Source: Methylobacterium sp. GXS13 (GTDB lineage: Bacteria > Pseudomonadota > Alphaproteobacteria > Rhizobiales > Beijerinckiaceae). From it: a DNA stretch of 64,000 bases. A program made the position numbers and the translations under genes. The stretch lies in assembly GCF_001455965.1 (NCBI RefSeq), contig NZ_LKKO01000047.1, positions 62,001 to 126,000 on the forward strand, in the 5' to 3' direction. The notes beneath the pieces are model-generated. The model saw only the letters and a program-made list of their open reading frames with translations. It ran no database searches and was not told the origin of the DNA. This document shows, piece by piece, positions 45,825-53,370 of the stretch (positions are counted from its first letter, which is position 1; every line of letters begins with the position of its first letter).

Positions 45825-46688
45825 ATGAAGTTCGCGTTCGCCGGCATCGACTTTTTGGGCGGCGTGTTCGAGGGTCTCGTCGAGGCCGGCTGGAAGCCGA
45901 TCAAGCTGTTCACCCGGCCCTGCGACGGGATCTACGATCACAACGACGTGCTGGTCGCCCGTGCGCGTTCGATGCGCCTCCCAATCCAGCTGTCGCGCAT
46001 CCGCGAACGCGATATCGAGGCGCTGCAGGCCGAGCATGGCAGGGATTGGGCGCTGGTGGTGGCGGGCTATCCCTGGCTGGTGAAGGGCTGGCGCGGCCGT
46101 GCCACCTACGGCCTGAACATCCACCCCTCCCCGCTACCGACCGGGCGCGGCCCCTACCCGCTGTTTCGGGCGGTCCTGGACCGTTACGAGACCTGGGGGG
46201 TCACCGCCCATGTGCTCGCCGATGGCTTCGACACCGGCGATATCCTGGCCCAAGACATCTTCAACCTCGACACTATCGAATCTCACGAGACCGTGCTGGC
46301 CAAGTGCCAGATGGCGGCCCGGCGTCTTGCCGTTGGACCGCTCGGCAAGGAATTGCCCGCGCGCTGGCGTCGCGCCGAGCCCCAGGGCGACGGCTCCTAC
46401 TGGCCCCGGGCCACCGACGCCGACCGGACCCTCGATTTCCGCCAGGAAGTGGAGCCGATCCTGCGCCGGGTCCGGGCTTTCGGCACCGTCGAGACGATCG
46501 CCAGACTGGGCGATGCGCGGGTCTACGTGGCCGAGGCGCTGGGCTGGCGCGAGCGCCATGGGCATATACCGGGGGCGGTGGTGCATCGCCATCGTCGGCA
46601 CGTGGTGATCGCGGTGCTGGACGGCTACGTGCAGATCACCCGCTGGTCGCCGGTGCCTCTGGCCGAGGCGGGGCAGGTCGGTCGCTGA
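45825..46688 (+). CDS. Formyltransferase-family protein
   Basis: A 287-residue protein of the methionyl-tRNA formyltransferase-like fold. KFAFAGIDFLGGVFEGLVEA is the N-terminal strand-loop; LNIHPSPLPTGRGPYPLFRA holds the catalytic Asn and His of the HPSLLP-type motif, and the Asp is in ADGFDTGDILAQD. The C-terminal 80 residues could be an OB-like domain. It is too short and divergent to be the housekeeping Fmt (about 310 residues) and more probably formylates a nucleotide-linked amino sugar or another amine. No obvious pathway partner is adjacent. Confidence 0.8.
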   Translation: MKFAFAGIDFLGGVFEGLVEAGWKPIKLFTRPCDGIYDHNDVLVARARSMRLPIQLSRIRERDIEALQAEHGRDWALVVAGYPWLVKGWRGRATYGLNIHPSPLPTGRGPYPLFRAVLDRYETWGVTAHVLADGFDTGDILAQDIFNLDTIESHETVLAKCQMAARRLAVGPLGKELPARWRRAEPQGDGSYWPRATDADRTLDFRQEVEPILRRVRAFGTVETIARLGDARVYVAEALGWRERHGHIPGAVVHRHRRHVVIAVLDGYVQITRWSPVPLAEAGQVGR

Positions 46689-46765
46689 GATGGAGCGCTG
46701 AAACACCGGGAACACAATCGCGACGGCCGGGGTTTCCGCGAGCCCTGAACGTCACGGAGCCTTTC

Positions 46766-47107
46766 ATGTCGACACGCGCAAGCCTCGCCGCAGCCCTCGG
46801 GTTTGCCGCGCTGTTCACCGGCACCGCCTTCGCGCAGGGCGTGATCGTCGAGTCCGACGATTTCGGCCCGGACGACGAGGTCGTGGTGCGCGATTACATC
46901 GTGAGCCGCCCAATAGGCCCCGGCCCAATCGTCGGCTCCATCCCGTTGCGTCCCGGCACCATCGTCCCGGAGGATGTGCGTCTGGCCCCGTTCACGGATG
47001 CGCCGAACCCGCGCTTACGGCGCTACGGCTATTTCGTGGCGCCGGGAGACAAGGTTGTCGTGGTTGATCCGACAACCCGAGCAGTCGTGCGCATCTTCGA
47101 CCGCTAA
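46766..47107 (+). CDS. DUF1236 domain-containing secreted protein
   Basis: A 113-residue exported protein. The signal peptide (STRASLAAALGFAALFTGTA to AFA) is cleaved before QG. The mature domain fits DUF1236: VVVRDYIVSRPIGPGPIVGS, a valine/proline beta-like stretch, then YGYFVAPGDKVVVVDPTTRA with the closing VVRIFD. The family is common in Bradyrhizobium and Methylobacterium. It resembles SH3-like or RcnB-like periplasmic domains and has no known function. Confidence 0.8.
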   Translation: MSTRASLAAALGFAALFTGTAFAQGVIVESDDFGPDDEVVVRDYIVSRPIGPGPIVGSIPLRPGTIVPEDVRLAPFTDAPNPRLRRYGYFVAPGDKVVVVDPTTRAVVRIFDR

Positions 47108-47183
47108 GAACCGCGTTCGTCTTTCAACGCCGGTTCGGCTAACACCCTGGCGCGCACCAAGAATTGCGCCCGGGGGAAACATC

Positions 47184-47369
47184 ATTAAGGTCAAGCCCTT
47201 TGCGCTCTCGAGCGAGACACTCCTCGTCTCGGTGCTGCTCCTCCTGTCGGCGGCCATGATGTTCGAGTGGATGGTCGTCTCGCCCAAAAGCCCAGGGTGC
47301 GCACTCCTGCGCGTGATCGGCGCTGCCCTCGCGGCCTTTGTGGCGATCCTGCCGTTCCGTAGAGCCTAG
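47184..47369 (+). CDS. Small two-span membrane protein with an unusual start codon
   Basis: A 61-residue product in a frame that has no ATG, GTG or TTG before its first hydrophobic segment. The sequence GGGGGAAA at 47172-47179 looks like a ribosome site and is followed by ATC (47181) and ATT (47184), so initiation at ATT is the simplest reading. The protein has two spans (TLLVSVLLLLSAAMMFEWMV and CALLRVIGAALAAFVAILPF) and a basic end. Composition is clearly membrane-protein-like, but a sequencing error or an upstream frame change would also explain it. Confidence 0.4.
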   Translation: MKVKPFALSSETLLVSVLLLLSAAMMFEWMVVSPKSPGCALLRVIGAALAAFVAILPFRRA

Positions 47370-47378
47370 CAGGCACGC

Positions 47379-48404
47379 CTACCAGTCGCTCAGTGCGGCG
47401 CGCTTCCAGCGATCCGGGGCGACGCAGCGATACTCGAACGCTTCGTCCCAGGCATGGTCGCCAGGCGTGCAAGCGTCCTGGCTGTTGCGCGGCGGATTCG
47501 GTTGCGCCTCCCGGACCGAGGTGGCCTGAACTTGGCCCGCGTCGCTGACCTTGAATACCGCCCCCCTTGCCGTCCCATAGACGAGATCTCGACCGTCGAA
47601 GCCAAGGGTGCGGGCAAAGCTCCCGTCCCGATGACCGTCCACGGCGATCGACTGGCCTGACCCAAGCAGAATCGGCACGCCGGAAAACCGGCCGGCGGCG
47701 GTATCGATCCCGATTCCGTAGGTCCCCTCCCCCTGGAACGAAAAACCTCGATCGGTCACCGAGCCCGTGAGGTTGCCCAGCAGGATGCCGTAGCCAGTAT
47801 GGGCACCCGGCACCCCGCCGGTAGAAATCTGCAGCCCGACCCGTTGCCGGTTACGGTCCGTGGTCGGCGACTGCGCAGAGACATCGATCTCCGCGCCGAT
47901 GCAGGAGGCGACAGGGTCGGCTTCGTCGGTCATGTCCACGCAGTTGAAATTGCCCGCCCAGGACGGCCCAACTGGGCCGACTCCGTTGGCCTCCTTGAAG
48001 ATCGTGCCGTTGACGGCGACGTTCTGCGCGCCCGTGCTGGCGAGGCTGCGATTGTGCAGCTCCCCCGTGATTGTCCACTCGTAGCCCGCATTGTGCGGAC
48101 CCGACGAGCCAAGCGCCCAGAGCGCCTTGTAGGTATGGCCGGGCTCCCCCGATCCGTCGGGAATGTGTCGGTCGATCCGTAGGGTCGAGACCGCATCGAA
48201 GCCGGTGGGCCGGTTCCACAGGAAGGCGTGGCCGCCATCAAGACCGGGCAGGCCGCTGCCCTGCACATCGCGAGAAAAACCTGGTGGCCAAGGGAGGGGC
48301 AATGCGTGGATTGCGGGCTGGTCTGGCGTCTCAGCACAGACAGTTGCCGGCATCGCGGCGAGGACAAGATAGACTGGAATCGTGAGGGCGGGGCGAAAGC
48401 GCAT
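47379..48404 (-). CDS. Secreted hypothetical protein
   Basis: A 341-residue exported protein with a clear signal peptide (PALTIPVYLVLAAMPATVCA). The mature part is rich in Gly, Asn and Thr and reads like an extended beta structure: YEWTITGELHNRSLASTGAQ, NVAVNGTIFKEANGVGPV and GYGILLGNLTGSVTDRGFSF. This style resembles phage tail-fibre or adhesin-like proteins. There are four Cys in the mature region that could form disulfides. I do not recognise a family. It is convergent with the small membrane-protein gene before it. Confidence 0.7.
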   Translation of the reverse strand: MRFRPALTIPVYLVLAAMPATVCAETPDQPAIHALPLPWPPGFSRDVQGSGLPGLDGGHAFLWNRPTGFDAVSTLRIDRHIPDGSGEPGHTYKALWALGSSGPHNAGYEWTITGELHNRSLASTGAQNVAVNGTIFKEANGVGPVGPSWAGNFNCVDMTDEADPVASCIGAEIDVSAQSPTTDRNRQRVGLQISTGGVPGAHTGYGILLGNLTGSVTDRGFSFQGEGTYGIGIDTAAGRFSGVPILLGSGQSIAVDGHRDGSFARTLGFDGRDLVYGTARGAVFKVSDAGQVQATSVREAQPNPPRNSQDACTPGDHAWDEAFEYRCVAPDRWKRAALSDW

Positions 48405-48588
48405 GATCGTCTCAGGATGTCCAGTTGAGGGTCTATCGGTCTTCGCGGCTGCCCGCAGCTTGATGCGCCGGCACGGGAAAACGTTATGAGACCCGGCCCT
48501 TTGGTTGGGAGCCGACGCCCGGGCCGCGCGTTTGGATCCGACGGCAAGCCATGCTCAAATGCGACTTGGGCGAAAAGGGAGGGCGGCG

Positions 48589-48711
48589 GTGTCAAAGTCG
48601 CTAAGGTTTCTGCGGAATTGGTTTCTGCTGTCGATCCCGATCGGGTTGTTTGTGGGGCGCTTTATAAAAGCCGGTAAGGGACCGCCTCTACGCGACGATG
48701 AACGTCGGTAG
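48589..48711 (+). CDS. Very small single-span membrane protein, 40 residues
   Basis: The GTG at 48589 follows the purine-rich GGGAGGGCGG. The product has a basic N-terminus, one span (NWFLLSIPIGLFVGRFI) and a charged C-terminus (KPPLRDDERR-like end). Its compact basic-span-charged design resembles regulatory or assembly microproteins of membrane complexes. No family recognised; short length makes the call uncertain. Confidence 0.45.
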   Translation: MSKSLRFLRNWFLLSIPIGLFVGRFIKAGKGPPLRDDERR

Positions 48712-48906
48712 GATACACGCCGCTTCGTAGGTGGGATACACTGGCGTGGTGGTGCGGCGGTTCCTCCACGAGCGTTCCGCCGATAGCCCTAGAGCTGCGA
48801 TTTATTTTCCTACAAGCGTGAATTTGATCAATATATCATTAGCTGTTTCGATGCATCTTTACTGACATCGCGCCATAGTGGCCGACTTCGTTAGGGTCAT
48901 TCGGCC

Positions 48907-49188
48907 ATGCCCCGCAACGCCAGGCCTCCAATCGCCTTCGTCGAGCGCCGCGCAAGCGCCCGACAGGCCACAGCTCTCCTGGCCTACGCCCAGCACCCGG
49001 ACGGCTCGCGCTTCCCCTGTCGGATCCAGAACCTCTCCGACAGCGGCGCGATGCTCGAATTCTTCGGTTCGCACGTGGTGGTGTTGGAAACGGCGTTCGA
49101 TCTTGTCTTGGTCAATTCTGACATGCGATACGCAGTGAAACTCATCTGGCGGAAGGAACGGACCGCCGGGGTGCTGTTTTGTATGTAA
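48907..49188 (+). CDS. PilZ domain-containing protein
   Basis: A 93-residue single-domain protein. The PilZ cyclic-di-GMP motif is visible: ERRASARQ supplies the RxxxR part and NLSDSGAMLEF the (D/N)xSxxG part. RFPCRIQNLS and the final VKLIWRKERTAGVLF strands complete the barrel. It would bind c-di-GMP in the cytoplasm and act as a small receptor for motility or surface polysaccharide control. An AT-rich segment at 48800-48870 upstream probably holds its promoter. It is a stand-alone gene; the target is unknown. Confidence 0.85.
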   Translation: MPRNARPPIAFVERRASARQATALLAYAQHPDGSRFPCRIQNLSDSGAMLEFFGSHVVVLETAFDLVLVNSDMRYAVKLIWRKERTAGVLFCM

Positions 49189-49373
49189 TATTGGTCAATT
49201 TTGTTGTACAGCCGGTGAAATCGGTCCGAAAATCATTTGGTTCTCGTAAAAAAGAACAAAACTCGGAACCGCATGACCGCTGCATGCAAATTATGCCCCG
49301 ACGCAATCTAAGCAGTACTACACTTGCTTGGACTGTACCTAGATTCACCAGCTCATAATCAGTTCAGATTGTG

Positions 49374-49449
49374 TGGTGAGCGCGCTGGGACTCGAACCCA
49401 GGACCTACAGATTAAAAGTCCGTTGCTCTACCAGCTGAGCTACGCGCTC
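49374..49449 (-). tRNA. tRNA-Lys (anticodon TTT)
   Basis: On the reverse strand the cloverleaf begins GAGCGCGTAGCTCAGCTGG and has anticodon loop CTTTTAA (anticodon TTT), T-arm CTGGG/CCCAG around TTCGAGT, and acceptor GAGCGCG paired with CGCGCTC. Discriminator A and CCA (49374-49376) are encoded. A promoter with 17-base spacing lies upstream. Confidence 0.96.
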
Positions 49450-49495
49450 GCGTCCGAGGGACCGCTGGGGGCGGCCGCAGGGGGACGGCGCGTTC

Positions 49496-49524
49496 GCAAT
49501 AGGTGAGCGGAGCCGGGGGGTCAA
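49496..49524 (-). promoter_or_regulatory. Promoter of tRNA-Lys
   Basis: On the reverse strand TTGACC (49519-49524) and TATTGC (49496-49501) are separated by 17 bases. The -10 box is 46 bases before the tRNA 5' end, so a short leader is processed. The boxes are good for a housekeeping sigma factor and overlap the gap after cmk. Confidence 0.6.
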
Positions 49525-49544
49525 CACGGGGCTGAGGCTGGAAC

Positions 49545-50183
49545 CTATTCACCGTCGCCGCGGGCGCGCTCGACGATGCCTCGAGCTTCGGCGAAGGCAG
49601 CGTCCGGGTCGAGCTCCGTGGTGTCCAGCTGGACTGCGTCTTCGGCCATGCGTAGCGGTGCGGCGGCCCGGGAGGCGTCTCGGGCGTCGCGGGCTTCGAT
49701 ATCGGCCAGGATGGCCCCGAAAGTCGCGGCCTCGCCGCGGCCGGCAAGTTCCAAGTGGCGGCGACGGGCGCGCTCCTCGGACGAGGCGGTGATGTAAAGC
49801 TTCACGCTGGCATACGGGCAGACCACCGTCCCAATGTCGCGCCCGTCCAGGACGGCACCCTGGGGATCGGCCGCGAAGCGCCGCTGCCAAGCCAGCAGGG
49901 CGGCGCGAACCTCCGGGACCGCCGAAATCCGAGACGCGGCCTCGCCCATGGCGCGCTCGCGCAGGCGCGGGTCGTCGAGCCTGTCGACGTCGAGACCACG
50001 CGCTGCGTCGGACGCCGCCGCAGAATCGTCCAGCGACAAGCCAGCATCGATCAGCGTCAGCGCGACCGCGCGATAGAGCAGCCCCGTATCGAGATGGGGC
50101 AACCCGTAATGGTTGGCCAGCCGCTTGGCCAGCGTTCCCTTGCCCGACGCGGCCGGGCCGTCGATCGCGATGATGAGCGGCAT
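49545..50183 (-). CDS. cmk: Cytidylate kinase Cmk
   Basis: A 212-residue nucleotide kinase. The P-loop is IAIDGPAASGKGTLAKRLA, followed by YGLPHLDTGLLYRAVAL with the CMP-binding region, and DGRDIGTVVCPYASVKLYIT. It phosphorylates CMP and dCMP using ATP. It starts 3 bases after aroA ends, an order (aroA-cmk) conserved in alphaproteobacteria, where rpsA usually follows; here the next gene leftward is tRNA-Lys instead. Confidence 0.95.
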   Translation of the reverse strand: MPLIIAIDGPAASGKGTLAKRLANHYGLPHLDTGLLYRAVALTLIDAGLSLDDSAAASDAARGLDVDRLDDPRLRERAMGEAASRISAVPEVRAALLAWQRRFAADPQGAVLDGRDIGTVVCPYASVKLYITASSEERARRRHLELAGRGEAATFGAILADIEARDARDASRAAAPLRMAEDAVQLDTTELDPDAAFAEARGIVERARGDGE

Positions 50184-50186
50184 GAT

Positions 50187-51632
<1,446 letters not shown>

Positions 51633-51778
51633 TTAACACGCGTGCCGGCCCGCGTCATCCATCGCGCCCGGTGGCTGACGCCCCTGAAACGGGGGGCTGC
51701 GGCTCGATTGACAGGGTCAGAGGCCGCGACTAACGGGCCCGTCTTTCGAAGACGGCAGAGACGACGAGGTGTGCGCCC

Positions 51779-52156
51779 GTGGCCCGACCCGAACTTGGCA
51801 TGAAGCGCCAATGCATGAGTTGCGGCGCGAAGTTCTACGACCTCGCCCGCGATCCCGCGAGCTGCCCGAAATGCGGTGCGCTCTACCAGGCGGCTGCGAG
51901 CCGCGTCGCAGCGCCCGTCTTGGCACGGGGCCCGGAGGCCGACGACGCGGATGAGACGGACGAGAAGGGTCCGGAATTGGTCTCCCTCGACGAGGTGGAG
52001 GCTGCCGAGGACGAGGCGGATCCGACTCCGGAGGACGTCACCGCCGACGAGGACGGGGAGTCCGACGCGGACGACACTTTCCTCGAGGAGGAGGATTCCG
52101 GCGACGACGTCTCCGACCTGATCGGCGGCGATCTAGAAACCGACGAAGAAAGCTGA
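51779..52156 (+). CDS. TIGR02300 family zinc-ribbon protein with acidic tail
   Basis: A 125-residue protein starting at a GTG. The N-terminal 35 residues form a zinc ribbon (KRQCMSCGAKFYDLARDPAS then CPKCGALYQ) with two CxxC knuckles. The rest is strongly acidic (runs such as EEEDSGDD) and probably disordered. The family is restricted to alphaproteobacteria and lies beside aroA, as here. Function unknown; the design suggests a nucleic-acid- or ribosome-associated protein. Confidence 0.92.
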   Translation: MARPELGMKRQCMSCGAKFYDLARDPASCPKCGALYQAAASRVAAPVLARGPEADDADETDEKGPELVSLDEVEAAEDEADPTPEDVTADEDGESDADDTFLEEEDSGDDVSDLIGGDLETDEES

Positions 52157-52240
52157 CCCCATTTCGAGCCCTCCCTTCGAAGAGTCTGCGGCGAGTCGGA
52201 GGGGGTCGGCATTTCGGCGAAGAAAGGCCGAAAAAAGGGG

Positions 52241-52269
52241 TTGAGTCCGCGTCACGAGCCGCCTATAGA
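52241..52269 (+). promoter_or_regulatory. Promoter of tRNA-Ala
   Basis: TTGAGT (52241-52246) and TATAGA (52264-52269) with a 17-base spacer, 65 bases before the tRNA. This is one of the best promoter matches in the window and lies in the gap after the TIGR02300 gene. Confidence 0.65.
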
Positions 52270-52334
52270 ACCGGCGTCGCCGGACGCAACCCGGTTGGCG
52301 AGACCCCGCGGGACCCAAACCGCGGTGGACAAGT

Positions 52335-52410
52335 GGGGCCTTAGCTCAGCTGGGAGAGCGCTTCCATGGCATGGAAGAGGTCATCGGTTCGATCCCGTTA
52401 GGCTCCACCA
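52335..52410 (+). tRNA. tRNA-Ala (anticodon GGC)
   Basis: The sequence begins GGGGCCTTAGCTCAGCTGGG. The anticodon stem CTTCC/GGAAG encloses ATGGCAT (anticodon GGC). T-arm and acceptor (ends in GGCTCC, then ACCA) are intact and CCA is encoded at 52408-52410. Confidence 0.96.
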
Positions 52411-52491
52411 TTCTTCCTTCAGCGTGACGCCGCCGGTCCAGGCCGGCGCCGCTGGGAAACTCGGAAATTCCTTATCCAGCGAAGGACCGGC

Positions 52492-52980
52492 TCACCGGTT
52501 CAGGTGCCCGAGCGGCAGCGCCGTCGTGTACTTCACTTGGCCGAGCGCGAAGCTGGAGCGGATGTTGGCCACCCCCGGGATGCGGGTGAGGTGGTCGAGA
52601 ACCAGTCGCTGGTACTGGCCGAGATCCTCCACCACCACCCGCAGCATGTAGTCGGCCTCGCCGCTCATCAGGTAGCATTCCATCACCTCCGGGCGGCTGC
52701 GCACCGCCTCGTCGAAGGCCTGGAGGGCGGCCTGGGTCTGCTTCTCCAGGGAGACGTGGACGAAGACGTTCACCGCGAGCCCGAGGCTCATCGGATCCAC
52801 CACCGCGACGCAGCCCCGGATGATCCCGGCTTCCTTCAGGTCGTTGACCCGGCGCCAGCACGGCGAGGTCGAGAGCCCGACCTGCTCGGCGAGGTCGGCG
52901 ATGCTGATCTCGCTGTCCTGCTGCAGGCGTTCGAGGATGCGCAGGGAGGCGGCGTCGAGATGGACCGGTCGGGAGACCAT
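52492..52980 (-). CDS. Lrp/AsnC-family transcriptional regulator
   Basis: A 162-residue regulator; an in-frame ATG at 53010 would add ten residues. The N-terminal helix-turn-helix is in LDAASLRILERLQQDSEISI and LAEQVGLSTSPCWRRVNDLK. The C-terminal RAM ligand domain includes VFVHVSLEKQTQAALQAF, VMECYLMSGEADYMLRVVVE and LTRIPGVANIRSSFALG. Lrp-type proteins form octamers and sense amino acids. The gene is divergent from aceE, with two copies of a 10-bp direct repeat in between, so control of pyruvate dehydrogenase and of itself is likely. The ligand is unknown. Confidence 0.9.
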   Translation of the reverse strand: MVSRPVHLDAASLRILERLQQDSEISIADLAEQVGLSTSPCWRRVNDLKEAGIIRGCVAVVDPMSLGLAVNVFVHVSLEKQTQAALQAFDEAVRSRPEVMECYLMSGEADYMLRVVVEDLGQYQRLVLDHLTRIPGVANIRSSFALGQVKYTTALPLGHLNR

Positions 52981-53087
52981 TTTTTTCGCTCTTCGGTTTG
53001 CCGCGGGCATATCATGCCGGGGCGCGTTGGGCGGCAGGAAAGTTTTAGTGCAGATCGATGTGGGCGGCCGTTCCTGCATGCGCCGAC

Positions 53088-53179
53088 CGTCATTGCGAGC
53101 GCAGCGAAGCAACCTAGGAACGCGCTACGTCTTGAGATCGCGCGCCGCCCTGGGTTGCTTCGCTGCGCTCGCAATGACG
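53088..53179. repeat. Palindromic repeat element with perfect 27-bp arms
   Basis: The arms 53088-53114 and 53153-53179 are exact reverse complements and enclose 38 bases. The core, a CATTGCGAGCGCAGCGAAGC type sequence, resembles interspersed palindromic elements known from Methylobacterium and Bradyrhizobium genomes. It lies in the divergent gap between the Lrp gene and aceE and could form a large hairpin in either leader RNA. Confidence 0.85.
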
Positions 53180-53265
53180 GCGAGGGACGATCTAACTGGA
53201 TGTTGCATCGGGGGCGTGCGGATGCGTCCTCAATAGTCGCGGCATGATTGCCCGTCTTCACTGGC

Positions 53266-53316
53266 AAATCCGGCAAAACATGCCAATTATCGGCCCTGCG
53301 TAACAAAAATCCGGCA
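53266..53316. promoter_or_regulatory. Candidate Lrp operator: two direct repeats
   Basis: AAATCCGGCA occurs at 53266-53275 and again at 53307-53316, 41 bases apart start to start, close to four helical turns. Both lie on one strand between the divergent Lrp-type gene and aceE. Lrp octamers typically bind several phased sites, so this is a reasonable operator candidate. It has not been tested. Confidence 0.4.
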
Positions 53317-53370
53317 TGCCGCCCCGCGCGGCAACCCGTATGCTCCGATCAAAAGCTGGGAGCCGCGCCG

